Part shown: piece by piece, positions 17,890 through 29,770 of the stretch | Layout of the letters: the number at the start of each line of letters is the position of its first letter | Numbering within the stretch: position 1 is the first letter of the stretch | Assembly (NCBI RefSeq): GCF_009176305.1 | Contig: NZ_BLAJ01000001.1 | Coordinates: 1,291,362-1,355,361, forward strand | Direction of reading: 5' to 3' | DNA: 64,000 nucleotides | DNA from: Martinezella dioscoreae | GTDB taxonomy: Bacteria > Pseudomonadota > Alphaproteobacteria > Rhizobiales > Rhizobiaceae | The notes under the pieces: model-generated | Told to the model about the DNA's origin: nothing | The model's input: the letters and a program-made list of their open reading frames with translations, nothing else | Database searches by the model: none | Position numbers and translations under genes: made by a program

Positions 17890-18494
17890 TGTTTTATACG
17901 ACGGATACCAATCGTCATGGGCTGGCGCATGATCCGTTCAAGGCGATCGTGGCGCCGCGGCCGATCGGCTGGATCGGCAGCAAGGGCAGGGATGGTTCGC
18001 TGAACCTCTCGCCCTATTCCTTCTTCAACGCCGTCAGCGATCGGCCGAAGTTGGTGATGTTTTCTTCCGCCGGTCGAAAGGACAGCGTGCGCAATGTCGA
18101 GGAAACCGGCGTCTTTACGGCCAACCTCGTCAGTCGCCATATCGTGGAGAAGATGAACCATTCTTCCGTTGCCGTTCCCTATGGCGTCAATGAATTCGAA
18201 CTTGCCGGACTAACCGCAAATCCTGGCGAGCTGATCGATGCCCCCTATGTTGCCGAGGCCTTTGCCGTGCTCGAATGCCGGGTAACTGAAACCCTGCAGC
18301 CCAAGGGTCTCAATGGCGAGGTATCGGAAAATATCATGGTCATCGGCCAGGTCGTCGGTATCCATATCGACGAGACGATCATTCGCGACGGCAGGCTGGA
18401 CATGGCGCTGGTGCGTCCCATCGCGCGCATGGGCTACATGGATTATAGCGAGGGCAGTGACGTCTTCGAGATGATCAGGCCAAAGGCGCCCTGA
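17889..18494 (+). CDS. Flavin reductase family protein (FMN-binding split barrel)
   Basis: A 201-residue protein of the flavin reductase/DIM6-NTAB group. Typical segments are IVAPRPIGWIGSKGRDGSLNLSPYSFFNAVSDRPKLVMFS, which binds FMN, and the later TGVFTANLVS. These proteins reduce or hold flavin; several act as small partners of monooxygenases. The start codon overlaps the nitroreductase stop, giving a two-gene operon. No monooxygenase is nearby. Confidence 0.9.
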   Translation: MFYTTDTNRHGLAHDPFKAIVAPRPIGWIGSKGRDGSLNLSPYSFFNAVSDRPKLVMFSSAGRKDSVRNVEETGVFTANLVSRHIVEKMNHSSVAVPYGVNEFELAGLTANPGELIDAPYVAEAFAVLECRVTETLQPKGLNGEVSENIMVIGQVVGIHIDETIIRDGRLDMALVRPIARMGYMDYSEGSDVFEMIRPKAP

Positions 18495-18622
18495 TGGGCG
18501 CCACTCGTGCTGGTAGGCGAAAGGTTAATAAGCAAGGTAAACGTCCCGTAAACCTTTGCCCGATAACGTGAAGCATATGAATTTGCGGGGCAAGAATCGC
18601 CCCGTTGATATCGGGGCGTTAC

Positions 18623-19762
18623 GTGATCATAGAAGCATTCCTTCGCTGGGCTGAGACCGCCAAGGCAGAAAGCAGGACGCGGGCGGCCAATGCACTCGGC
18701 AGGGCCTATCTGCAGTCGGAGATGCCGAAGGACGAGCGCGCGGCTGCCGAGATGGCAATGACCTATCTGCTCGACGACCCGTCTCCCCGCGTGCGGCTGG
18801 CGCTTGCTGAGGCGGTCGCGCATTCGGCCACCGCCCCGCGGAACGTCATCCTGTCTTTAGCCGAGGATCAGCCTGAAATCGCCGGGCAGATCATCCTATT
18901 TTCGCCCGTGTTCACCGATGCCGACCTCGTCGATCTCGCATTGCGGGGTAGCGATGTGACGCGGGTGTTGATCGCGTCTCGCGGCGAGGTGCCACGTGCG
19001 GTCTGCGCTGCACTTGCCGAGATCGGCGGCGAGGCTGAAATTCTGTGTCTGCTCGAGAATGATGGTGCCTTGCTTTCGCAGGCCTCGCTCAAACGCATCG
19101 CCGAGCGCATGGGTGACTGCGCCGACATACGCGGACTGCTGCTTTCACGAGACATCTTGTCCTCAGATATCAGGCACCTGCTGATGCGCCAGGTCAGCGA
19201 CGCGCTTTCGGAATCGGCGCTCGTCCAGAGCTTCGTCGGCAGCTCCAGGCTGCAACAGGTAACGCGTGAAGCGACCGAATCCGCAACTGTCACGATCGCG
19301 GGAACGGCACAGCACGAGCAATTGCCCGATTTGGTCGAGCATCTCAGGCAGGGCGGCTGGCTGACGCCGGCGTTCCTGATGCATGCGCTATGTTCCGGCA
19401 AGGTCGATTTCTTTGCCTGCGCGATCACCAATCTTTCCGGATGCGATGAACGGCGCGTGCGCTCGATCGTTTCCAGGGGGCGCGCCCATGCCCTGCGGGC
19501 GCTTTACGAAAGCGCCGGACTGCCTCGGGATATCAGCACGATCTTCGTCGAAGCGACGATGATATGGCGCGAATCCTCCCGCAAGAACGGCAGTGCGATG
19601 CTGGAAGATGTGTCTTCGCGATTGATGCGCAAGTTCCACCTTGCGGAGCCAGCCCCCGCCGCGGCAACGCAGTTGCTCGACATGGTCGAGAAGCTTGCCA
19701 ATGCCGAGAAACGGCAAACTGCGCGGAGCTTTGCCGCACTGGCGACGCTCGCCGCCGCGTGA
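18623..19762 (+). CDS. DUF2336 domain-containing protein
   Basis: A helical, HEAT-like protein of about 379 residues typical of alphaproteobacteria. The opening VIIEAFLRWAETAKAESRTRAANALGRAYL and the LLDDPSPRVRLALAEAVAHS repeat are characteristic. It has no catalytic motif or membrane helix, so a protein-binding role is likely, but the partner is unknown. GTG at 18623 was chosen because GGGGCG precedes it and the family begins at this point; an in-frame TTG at 18605 adds six residues. Confidence 0.85.
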   Translation: MIIEAFLRWAETAKAESRTRAANALGRAYLQSEMPKDERAAAEMAMTYLLDDPSPRVRLALAEAVAHSATAPRNVILSLAEDQPEIAGQIILFSPVFTDADLVDLALRGSDVTRVLIASRGEVPRAVCAALAEIGGEAEILCLLENDGALLSQASLKRIAERMGDCADIRGLLLSRDILSSDIRHLLMRQVSDALSESALVQSFVGSSRLQQVTREATESATVTIAGTAQHEQLPDLVEHLRQGGWLTPAFLMHALCSGKVDFFACAITNLSGCDERRVRSIVSRGRAHALRALYESAGLPRDISTIFVEATMIWRESSRKNGSAMLEDVSSRLMRKFHLAEPAPAAATQLLDMVEKLANAEKRQTARSFAALATLAAA

Positions 19763-19797
19763 TATCCAGCGGGCATTCTATCTCTCAGAGGTTCATC

Positions 19798-20265
19798 TTG
19801 TCACTGACGATTGCTATCGAATCCCCGCGTCAGGAGGGGGTTATCCGCCTTCTCGACATGTCGAGCGCCTATGCGGAATCGCTCTATCCGGCGGAGAGCA
19901 ACCATATGCTCGATCTGTCTTCGCTGGAGAAGGCCGAGGTGACCTTCTGGGTTGCCAGGGTAGAGGGCGCGATCGTCGGATGTTGCGCCTTGGTGGAAGC
20001 CGGCGACGGTACAGCGGAGATCAAGCGCATGTTCGTCGATCCGATCGCCAGAGGCCGCAGTGTCGCGCGCAAGCTCATGGAGACGCTCGAAGCGGCAGCG
20101 CTCGAAAAAGGCCTTTCCGCGGTGCGGCTTGAAACCGGCATATATCAGCCGGAAGCGATCGGCTTATACCGGAAATTCGGATATCTCGAAATTCCCGCAT
20201 TCGGCAGCTATCAGCCCGACCCGCTCAGCCTGTTCATGGAAAAACGGCTGGAACAAACCAGCTGA
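19798..20265 (+). CDS. GNAT family N-acetyltransferase
   Basis: A 155-residue acetyltransferase. The acetyl-CoA loop reads MFVDPIARGRSVARKLM (near residue 80-95), after a strand CCALVEAG and before RLETGIYQPEAIGLYRKFGY, the usual C-terminal motif. It resembles small rhizobial GNATs related to YitI/PanZ-like enzymes, and the substrate cannot be told. TTG at 19798 with AGAGG before it is the best start; earlier codons in the frame lie within the DUF2336 gene. Confidence 0.88.
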   Translation: MSLTIAIESPRQEGVIRLLDMSSAYAESLYPAESNHMLDLSSLEKAEVTFWVARVEGAIVGCCALVEAGDGTAEIKRMFVDPIARGRSVARKLMETLEAAALEKGLSAVRLETGIYQPEAIGLYRKFGYLEIPAFGSYQPDPLSLFMEKRLEQTS

Positions 20266-20269
20266 GCAA

Positions 20270-21448
20270 TCAGCCTTCGGCAGCGTCCCGAACATGCAGC
20301 TGCAGTTCGGGTTCCTGCGCGTGCTGTTCCTCGGTCAATTCGGCTTCGCGAATCCACTCGCGCCAGATGGCAACGATGATGGCCATCAGCACCGGACCGA
20401 TGAAGAGCCCGAGGAAGCCCATGGTCTTTACGCCTCCCACCAGACCGAAGAAAGTGGGGAGGAACGGCAGCTTGATCGGACCGCCGACAAGCTTGGGACG
20501 AAGCGTTTTATCGACAATGAAAAGCTCGATCGTGCCCCAGAGAAAGAGGGCGATACCCGCCCAAAGCGAGCCGCTGGCGACGAGATAGATCGACACAAGC
20601 GACATGGAAAGCGGTGCGCCGCCCGGCACGAGAGCCATCACGCCCGTCAGTACGCCGAGCGTGATTGCGGACGGAGCGCCGGCGATCCAGTAGGCCACGC
20701 CGAGGACGATGCCTTCGCCGATGGCGATTAGCGTCATGCCCATGACGGTCGAACTGATCGTCGCGGGTACGACCCGCGAAATCCGTTCCCAGCGATTTGG
20801 GAGAATCTTCTCGCCGAGCAAGTCGACCTGGCGGACGAAGGTCGCGCCGTCGCGATAGATGAAGAACAGCGCAATTAGCATGAAGAGCAAGGTCAGCACG
20901 ACGTGGAATGCACCACCACCGGCTGCAAGAACCGCTCTGTAGATATTGCCGATATGGGCACCGCTCACCAACTGCGCCAACTCACCGAGCGAGCCTGGGC
21001 TTCCGACATATTGCGTCCACTGCTCGCCGAGCCAGGAGCCGACGACCGGCAACGCGAGAATCCATTGCGGCGGCGGCGCACCCTCGCGATTCACATGGAT
21101 CGCCCAGCTGAACCACTCGCGCACCTCACCAGCCATATAGATGGCGGATAGGACGATAGGCAGGACGAGGAAGGTGACGATGAATGCGATGGCGATAGTG
21201 GCGGCGAGTGTCGTATTGCCGCCGGTACGACGCACGATATCGCTATAGAGCGGCCAAGTGGCAAAGCCGATCACCGCTGCGGCAAGGACCGGTACGAGAA
21301 AGCCATAAAAGAAATAAATACCGGCAATGGCAATCAAAATCAGCAGCCAGCGCGCTGCGGAAATGGATGGGATCAAAGGCATGCGCGCATGCGCACTCGG
21401 TCCCAGCCACCGATGCTCCCTCGGCTTATGACGTTCAAATACACCCAC
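20270..21448 (-). CDS. AI-2E family transporter
   Basis: A 392-residue inner-membrane protein with about eight helices, in the pattern of the AI-2 exporter (TqsA/YdbI/PerM) family: two N-terminal helices, a large extracytoplasmic loop (about 110-180), then a C-terminal bundle with GEGIVLGVAYWIAGAP and ALVPGGAPL. Substrates range from autoinducers to Na+/H+ exchange, so no specific role is claimed. Start GTG at 21448 has AGAGGGGCGAAG some 12 bases upstream; ATG at 21382 is an alternative. It ends 4 bases from the convergent GNAT gene. Confidence 0.88.
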   Translation of the reverse strand: MGVFERHKPREHRWLGPSAHARMPLIPSISAARWLLILIAIAGIYFFYGFLVPVLAAAVIGFATWPLYSDIVRRTGGNTTLAATIAIAFIVTFLVLPIVLSAIYMAGEVREWFSWAIHVNREGAPPPQWILALPVVGSWLGEQWTQYVGSPGSLGELAQLVSGAHIGNIYRAVLAAGGGAFHVVLTLLFMLIALFFIYRDGATFVRQVDLLGEKILPNRWERISRVVPATISSTVMGMTLIAIGEGIVLGVAYWIAGAPSAITLGVLTGVMALVPGGAPLSMSLVSIYLVASGSLWAGIALFLWGTIELFIVDKTLRPKLVGGPIKLPFLPTFFGLVGGVKTMGFLGLFIGPVLMAIIVAIWREWIREAELTEEQHAQEPELQLHVRDAAEG

Positions 21449-21471
21449 CGGTCTTACTTCGCCCCTCTTTA

Positions 21472-21502
21472 CTAGATCATCCGGTTATGGGGTATGATCT
21501 AG
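21472..21502. promoter_or_regulatory. Perfect 9-base inverted repeat upstream of the AI-2E transporter gene
   Basis: CTAGATCAT at 21472-21480 and ATGATCTAG at 21494-21502, spaced by 13 bases, lie 24 bases before the minus-strand start at 21448. There is no T run, so an operator is more likely than a terminator. The rest of the 248-base gap before parE shows no gene. Confidence 0.4.
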
Positions 21503-21696
21503 GCCGTTTCAAGAGCAACGGCTTTAAGCTTCTTATTCAGCCGTCATGACAATAGCACGACCGTCCTGCGCGCCGTAATTAAGTTATCGAGAGGCGACGA
21601 AGCATCTTGAACGCAGAAGACTGAGTTTTTGTGTCGAATTTGAAACTTTTATCAGCGAGGAGGATCAACAAATCCGTTTCGGCGGTTGGTCTGCTG

Positions 21697-23760
21697 TCAG
21701 ATATCCAGATCCTCGGCAAAGGCGGCCCGCTCCTGAATGAAGCGGAAGCGAGCATCGGCCTTGGTGCCCATCAGATTGTCGACGGCGTCGCGCGTTCCCT
21801 CGAAATCGACTTCATCGATCTCGACGCGCAGCAGCGTGCGCTTAGCCGGATCCATCGTGGTCTCCTTGAGTTGGGCCGGCAACATTTCGCCCAGACCTTT
21901 GAAGCGGCTGATCTCAACCTTGCCTTTGCCCTTGAATTCCGTGGCCATCAGCTCCTGCCGGTGGGCGTCGTCGCGGGCATAGATGGATTTCGAGCCCTGG
22001 GTGATCTTGTAGAGCGGCGGGACGGCCAGGAAGAGGTGGCCCTGACGGATCAGCTCCGGCATCTCCTGATAGAAGAAGGTGATCAGCAGCGAAGCGATGT
22101 GGGCGCCATCGACGTCGGCATCGGTCATCACGACGATGCGCTGATAGCGCAGGTCTTCCTCGCGATATTTCGTGCGGGTGCCGCAGCCGAGCGCCTGGAC
22201 GAGATCGGTGATCTGCTGGTTGGCCGACAGTTTCTCGCGACCGGCGCTGGCGACGTTCAGGATCTTGCCGCGTAGTGGCAGGATTGCCTGGTTGGTGCGG
22301 TTTCGTGCCTGCTTGGCCGAGCCGCCTGCCGAATCGCCCTCGACGAGGAAAAGTTCGGCACCTTCCGCTGCGCTCTGCGAGCAATCCGCCAGCTTGCCCG
22401 GCAGGCGCAGCTTGCGCACGGCGGTTTTACGGTTGACTTCCTTTTCCTTGCGCCGCCGCAGGCGCTCCTCGGAGCGCTCGATCACCCATTCCAGCAGCTT
22501 TTCAGCTTCAGCCGGATTGTCGGCAAGATAGTGATCGAAAGGGTCGCGCAGTGCGTTTTCGACGATGCGCTGGGCTTCGACCGTCGCGAGCTTATCCTTC
22601 GTCTGTCCGACGAATTCCGGCTCGCGGATGAAGATCGACAGCATGCCGACGCCCGAAATCATCACGTCATCCGTCGTGATATTGGCCGCACGCTTGTTTT
22701 GGGTGAGATCAGCGTAGCTCTTCAGGCCCTTGGTCAAGGCAATGCGGAGGCCTGCCTCATGGGTGCCGCCTTCAGGGGTCGGAATCGTATTGCAATAGGA
22801 ATGGATCTGCGGGTCGCCGCCATACCATGTGATCGCCCATTCGAGCGAGCCGTGGCCGCTTTCCTTTTCCGATTTGCCGGCAAAGATCTCGCGGGTAACA
22901 GTGAACTCGCTGCCCATCGTCGCCTTGAGATAATCCTTAAGGCCGCCCGGGAAATGGAAGACCGCCTTTTCCGGAACATCGGCGCCTTCCGGCGCCAGCT
23001 CGGGATCGCAGCCCCAGCGGATTTCGACGCCGCCGAACAGATAGGCTTTGGAACGGGCCATGCGGAAAACGCGGGCCGGATCGAAGCGGGCGTGATCGCC
23101 GAAGATCTGCGGATCGGGATGGAAGCGGACGCGCGTGCCGCGGCGATTATGCACGTCACCTAGCTCTTCCAAACCGCCAATCGGCAGGCCGCGCGAGAAG
23201 CGCTGGCGATAGAGCTTGCGGTTGCGGGCAACCTCGACTTCCAGATCATCCGACAGCGCATTGACGACGGACACGCCGACGCCATGCAAACCGCCCGAGG
23301 TCTCATAGGCCTTGCCGTCGAATTTGCCGCCGGCATGCAGCTTGGTCATGATGACTTCGAGCGTCGACTTGCCAGGTACCTGCGGATGGTTTTCCACGGG
23401 GATACCACGCCCATTATCCGTGACGGTCAGATAACCTTCCCGATCGAGATAGACCTCGATGAAATTGGCGTGGCCGGCCACCGCCTCGTCCATGGAATTG
23501 TCGATGACTTCGGCGAAAAGGTGGTGCAATGCCTTCTCGTCCGTGCCGCCGATATACATGCCGGGACGCATGCGGACGGGCTCGAGTCCCTCGAGAACAC
23601 GGATTGAGCTTGCGCCATATTCCTCTGACGACGAAGTCGTCGGAGCCGCGCGCTGTGCAGGCGCGGCGGCTGGCTTTTCCGGCTTTGCGGCCGGCTTTTC
23701 CGCTGCTTCCGGTTTCGGCGAGCGGGGGAGGCCGGAGAAGAGATCGTTGCTGTTATCCAT
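21697..23760 (-). CDS. parE: DNA topoisomerase IV subunit B
   Basis: ATPase subunit of topoisomerase IV, which separates linked daughter chromosomes. The 687 residues carry a Pro/Ala-rich 45-residue leader, the GHKL ATPase (EVIDNSMDEAV, DNGRGIP, GGLHGVGVSVVNAL), the transducer domain with its lysine loop (QTKDKL), and the TOPRIM domain with EGDSAGGSAKQARNR and DADVDGAHI. The length and sequence after GVEIRWGCDPELA favour ParE over GyrB, which is longer. ATG at 23760 was chosen; the open frame continues to 23979 without resemblance. Divergent from a hydrolase gene. Confidence 0.95.
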   Translation of the reverse strand: MDNSNDLFSGLPRSPKPEAAEKPAAKPEKPAAAPAQRAAPTTSSSEEYGASSIRVLEGLEPVRMRPGMYIGGTDEKALHHLFAEVIDNSMDEAVAGHANFIEVYLDREGYLTVTDNGRGIPVENHPQVPGKSTLEVIMTKLHAGGKFDGKAYETSGGLHGVGVSVVNALSDDLEVEVARNRKLYRQRFSRGLPIGGLEELGDVHNRRGTRVRFHPDPQIFGDHARFDPARVFRMARSKAYLFGGVEIRWGCDPELAPEGADVPEKAVFHFPGGLKDYLKATMGSEFTVTREIFAGKSEKESGHGSLEWAITWYGGDPQIHSYCNTIPTPEGGTHEAGLRIALTKGLKSYADLTQNKRAANITTDDVMISGVGMLSIFIREPEFVGQTKDKLATVEAQRIVENALRDPFDHYLADNPAEAEKLLEWVIERSEERLRRRKEKEVNRKTAVRKLRLPGKLADCSQSAAEGAELFLVEGDSAGGSAKQARNRTNQAILPLRGKILNVASAGREKLSANQQITDLVQALGCGTRTKYREEDLRYQRIVVMTDADVDGAHIASLLITFFYQEMPELIRQGHLFLAVPPLYKITQGSKSIYARDDAHRQELMATEFKGKGKVEISRFKGLGEMLPAQLKETTMDPAKRTLLRVEIDEVDFEGTRDAVDNLMGTKADARFRFIQERAAFAEDLDI

Positions 23761-23965
23761 AGAACTTCGAGCTACTAGATTTGTCCTAGAGGGGCCAAAC
23801 CCCTTTAATATCGCATTTGTCGCCGCTATTCGCGAATCATCGTGATTCTGCCAGAAACGGCGCACAAGAGCGATGGCGCCCCGTGACGGGGAAGATTCAT
23901 GAATGAGATTTGCGTTGCTGAGTGACGAATGGCAACCCCGATGGCTGATTTGAGGAAGTATCCGT

Positions 23966-24862
23966 ATGCGAATGTCCACAGCTCATTTGCCTATCCTGCC
24001 CGCAATCTCGGCCATTTTGCTTCTGGCGACGGGGCAGACCGCCTCTGCAGATATGTTGAAGCCGTTCAAGGACGAGCTGTTTTCCAGTCAGACGGTCATC
24101 GAAAGCCACGACAACGGCGCGTTCCAGACGATCGACTACCAGGAAATGCGAGATATCAACGGCCGCGACCAGATTCCGGAAAAGCGCGTCAAGCCGGCCT
24201 ATGTCGATACCGGCGTGCGCTGGAAAGCCCAGGAAGACGAAACGCTTGCGATCGGCGGCCGCAAGGTTGATGTCACCCGCATAGGTCCCGCATCGCAACA
24301 GGCATTTACCGTGATCTTTATCCATGGCCGCGGCGGCGACCGCCGGCTCGGCTCCAACGACTATACGTTCGGCGGCAATTTCAACCGGCTGAAGAACCTG
24401 GCCTATCGCAACGGCGGCACGTATTACGCACCGAGCGTCAGAGGTTTCGACAGCAACGGAGTTGCCGATATCGCCGAGCTCATCCGCTATTCCTACGAGC
24501 AATCCGCCGGCAAGCCCGTCATCCTCACCTGCGCTTCCATGGGCAGCTTCATTTGCTGGGGCATTACGCGCGATTCCGAAAGCGTCAAGCGCCTGAGGGG
24601 CATGGCGATCCTGAGCGGCGTCACCGATCCTGATTTCACCAAGAGCGCCTTCTACAAGGCAAAGCTGCCGCTCTGGTTCACGCATGGCAGCAAGGATCCG
24701 GTCTATGCGGCTGCGGACCAGCAGGCGCTGTTTGAAAAACTCTACAAAGCGCATTATCCGACACGCTTCACGCTTTTCGAGACCGGCAATCATGGGACGC
24801 CCGTCCGCATGACCGATTGGCGCAAAGTTCTCAACTGGATCGTTGATCCGCAAGCGTCATAA
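23966..24862 (+). CDS. Exported alpha/beta hydrolase
   Basis: A 298-residue serine hydrolase with a signal peptide ending near QTASA (residue 28), so probably periplasmic. The fold marks are the oxyanion region [13 protein letters not shown] (near 118), the nucleophile elbow CASMGSF (near 190), the acid in [10 protein letters not shown] and the base in TGNHGTP. It looks like a phospholipase/carboxylesterase-type enzyme, substrate unknown. The GRGG loop is longer than usual. It is transcribed alone toward tpiA. Confidence 0.85.
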   Translation: MRMSTAHLPILPAISAILLLATGQTASADMLKPFKDELFSSQTVIESHDNGAFQTIDYQEMRDINGRDQIPEKRVKPAYVDTGVRWKAQEDETLAIGGRKVDVTRIGPASQQAFTVIFIHGRGGDRRLGSNDYTFGGNFNRLKNLAYRNGGTYYAPSVRGFDSNGVADIAELIRYSYEQSAGKPVILTCASMGSFICWGITRDSESVKRLRGMAILSGVTDPDFTKSAFYKAKLPLWFTHGSKDPVYAAADQQALFEKLYKAHYPTRFTLFETGNHGTPVRMTDWRKVLNWIVDPQAS

Positions 24863-24998
24863 ACGCTCGCGCAATCCGACTTATTTTCCGGGTAAGCATT
24901 TTTCAAACGATTTGAGCTGGTTCCGGCCGCATTCGATAACTTTCCTTTCTCTTTCCTTTTTGTTAGTCCGAAGCTGGATCAAGGGGGAGAATATCGGA

Positions 24999-25769
24999 AT
25001 GACGAAGACCATACGGCCGCTCCTGGCCGGAAACTGGAAGATGAACGGCACACGCGCGAGCCTGGATCAGATCAAGGCGATCGCGGACGGCGTCAAGGCG
25101 CCGCTGTCGGAGAAGATCGATACGCTACTCTGCCCCCCGGCCACCTTGCTCTATGTCGCGACCGCGCTTTGCGACGACAGCCCGCTCGCCATCGGCGCTC
25201 AGGATTGCCATCAGCAGGTCAGTGGCGCCCATACGGGCGATATTTCGGCCGAAATGATCGCCGACTGCTTCGGGACCCACGTCATCGTCGGCCATTCAGA
25301 GCGCCGCAGGAATCATGCCGAAAGCGACATGCTGGTGCGCGCAAAGGCGCAGGCAGCGCATGATGCCGGGCTGATCGCCATCATCTGCATCGGCGAAACG
25401 GCTTACGAGCGCAATAGTGGCCAAACGCTCGAGGTGCTGAAGCGGGAGCTCGTGGGCTCCATTCCGGATGGCTCCACGGCACAGACGACCGTGATCGCTT
25501 ACGAGCCAGTCTGGGCGATCGGCACCGGCGTGGTTCCAACCCAGGAAAACGTCGAGGAGGCACATGCCTTCATCCGCGCCGAACTCATCGAGCGCTTCGG
25601 CAAGGAGGGGGCGAATATGCGAATCCTCTATGGCGGATCGGTCAGCGGCGCCAATGCGCGCGACCTTCTGGATGTTCCGCATGTCAACGGTGTGCTTGTC
25701 GGCGGACAGAGCTTGAAAGCGGTCGACTTCCTCGCCATTTATGCCGCATTCGAACGGCAGTTCGCCTGA
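24999..25769 (+). CDS. tpiA: Triosephosphate isomerase
   Basis: Glycolytic and gluconeogenic enzyme interconverting dihydroxyacetone phosphate and glyceraldehyde 3-phosphate. The 256 residues hold the substrate Lys in AGNWKMNGT, the electrophile His in VGHSERR, the catalytic Glu in [11 protein letters not shown] and the phosphate-binding YGGSV. ATG at 24999 follows AAGGGGGAG. Rhizobia often carry a second copy (tpiB) elsewhere. It precedes secG and pyrG, an order common in this group. Confidence 0.97.
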   Translation: MTKTIRPLLAGNWKMNGTRASLDQIKAIADGVKAPLSEKIDTLLCPPATLLYVATALCDDSPLAIGAQDCHQQVSGAHTGDISAEMIADCFGTHVIVGHSERRRNHAESDMLVRAKAQAAHDAGLIAIICIGETAYERNSGQTLEVLKRELVGSIPDGSTAQTTVIAYEPVWAIGTGVVPTQENVEEAHAFIRAELIERFGKEGANMRILYGGSVSGANARDLLDVPHVNGVLVGGQSLKAVDFLAIYAAFERQFA

Positions 25770-25882
25770 AGCAACCACTTGCCCGGAATTCCAGCCTTAA
25801 AAGGGCTTGGAATAGGCGAGAGCCTCATGTAAAGAGCCGCGAGCTTTTATTTTTGATGCCCGCACCGGGCAGGACTGGATCT

Positions 25883-26401
25883 ATGCAAACCGTACTGCTT
25901 GTCATCTATCTCATGGTTGTCGTCGCCCTTATCGGCGTGGTGCTGATTCAGCGCTCCGAAGGTGGCGGCCTTGGCATCGGGGGCGGCTCGGGCTTCATGT
26001 CTGCGCGCGGTACGGCCAATGCGCTGACGCGCACAACGGCCATTCTGGCAACGCTGTTCTTCGCGCTTGCCCTCGGCATGAACGTGTTGTCCCGCTTCGA
26101 GGCTCGCCCGACCGACATTCTCAACCGCATTCCGAGCACGGCGGGTCAGGGCAACGGCATTCTCGATTCGCTTGGCGGCCAGAAGGGTGCTGCTCCGGCA
26201 AACACCCAGCCGAAGCCCGCCGATAATAGCGGTGTTCCGAACAGCGGTGCCGTCGCTCCGCAGTCGCAGGCAACACCGCCTGCCACGACGAATCAGGCAG
26301 CTCCTGCCCAGCAGGCTCCGGCCGCGACCGGTCAACAGACCGCGCCGGCGACGACCACTCCCGCGCCAGCCGACAACGGCGGCGTCCCGACCGGTAAGTA
26401 A
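25883..26401 (+). CDS. secG: Preprotein translocase subunit SecG with long C-terminal tail
   Basis: Small SecYEG subunit. Residues 1-75 are the usual SecG: helix TVLLVIYLMVVVALIGVVLIQ, the conserved GGGLGIGGGSGFMSARG turn and a second helix. Residues from about 85 to 172 form a Pro/Ala/Gln/Thr tail with no predicted structure, roughly doubling the length compared with E. coli SecG (110). Such tails occur in related rhizobia. The start is MQTVLL at 25883. A strong terminator follows, so it is not simply co-transcribed with pyrG. Confidence 0.93.
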   Translation: MQTVLLVIYLMVVVALIGVVLIQRSEGGGLGIGGGSGFMSARGTANALTRTTAILATLFFALALGMNVLSRFEARPTDILNRIPSTAGQGNGILDSLGGQKGAAPANTQPKPADNSGVPNSGAVAPQSQATPPATTNQAAPAQQAPAATGQQTAPATTTPAPADNGGVPTGK

Positions 26402-26423
26402 TTCCGGTCGCCGAAGATCATCC

Positions 26424-26457
26424 CCGGCAGGTCCTCGGATCTGCCGGTTTTGTTTTG
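26424..26457 (+). terminator. Rho-independent terminator after secG
   Basis: A 10-pair stem with one G-U, CCGGCAGGTC at 26424-26433 with GATCTGCCGG at 26438-26447, a 4-base CTCG loop and a TTTTGTTTTG tail. Confidence 0.85.
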
Positions 26458-26478
26458 TCCATATTCCGCGTTCTGTAG

Positions 26479-29152
<2,674 letters not shown>

Positions 29153-29238
29153 GATTTTGACGTTATATGGCATTTCGGCCAATTTCAATCATGGGATCGC
29201 TCAGGCATGAATGCACCGAACCAAATAAGGAGCGTTCC

Positions 29239-29631
29239 ATGTCCTTCGTCAGTGAAATCCCCGTTGCAGACCCCAGTCTCGTCGCTGAGCACTATGCCAA
29301 GAGGCTTGGCTTCGAAACCGATTGCTCCGACGTCTACCAGTCCGCGACATCGGGCAATGTCGATTTCGTCCTGCTCGATGTCCGCGGCCCGGCCATGTTC
29401 CAGGAGAAGCATATCCCGGGTGCGATCAACCTGCCGCATGGCAAGATGACCGCGAGGAAGATGGCGGAATGGCCAGATGATACACTCTTCGTCGTCTATT
29501 GCGCCGGACCGCATTGTAACGGCACAGACAAGGCGGCCTGGCGTCTGGGCACACTCGGTAAGCGCGTGAAGGTCATGATCGGCGGCATGACCGGCTGGGC
29601 CGATGAGGGGTATCCGTTCGAGAAGGACTGA
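29239..29631 (+). CDS. Rhodanese-like domain protein
   Basis: A single 130-residue rhodanese domain, with FVLLDVRGPAMFQEKHIPGAINLPHG and the active-site Cys in VVYCAGPHCNGTDKAA. Such proteins transfer sulfane sulfur or carry persulfide. The active loop CAGPHCNG differs from the CRxGxR of classic thiosulfate sulfurtransferases, so the acceptor is uncertain. A clear AAGGAG precedes the start. It is divergent from ftrA and followed by a terminator. Confidence 0.9.
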   Translation: MSFVSEIPVADPSLVAEHYAKRLGFETDCSDVYQSATSGNVDFVLLDVRGPAMFQEKHIPGAINLPHGKMTARKMAEWPDDTLFVVYCAGPHCNGTDKAAWRLGTLGKRVKVMIGGMTGWADEGYPFEKD

Positions 29632-29638
29632 GCGCAAA

Positions 29639-29673
29639 GGGCAGAGCCGGCATAGACGGGTCTGCCCATTTTT
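29639..29673 (+). terminator. Rho-independent terminator after the rhodanese gene
   Basis: A 7-pair stem GGGCAGA at 29639-29645 and TCTGCCC at 29661-29667, a 15-base loop, then ATTTTT. Confidence 0.75.
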
Positions 29674-29770
29674 GCGACACTGCGAAAAACTTCGGCATCT
29701 ACGTCATTTGACTGTCGCGCTGCTTTCGTTTCCGTGACATTGTGCGAGTAAGCATAACGGGAACAAAAGT

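Noticed and set aside
25770..25882. Terminator between tpiA and secG
   Set aside because: The ATTCCAGCC and GGCTTGGAAT segments can pair only with a bulge and no T run follows, so it was not listed.
29674..29770. Possible cobalamin riboswitch before the nickel/cobalt permease gene
   Set aside because: The leader after the terminator is under 100 bases and lacks a recognisable B12 box or the required length.
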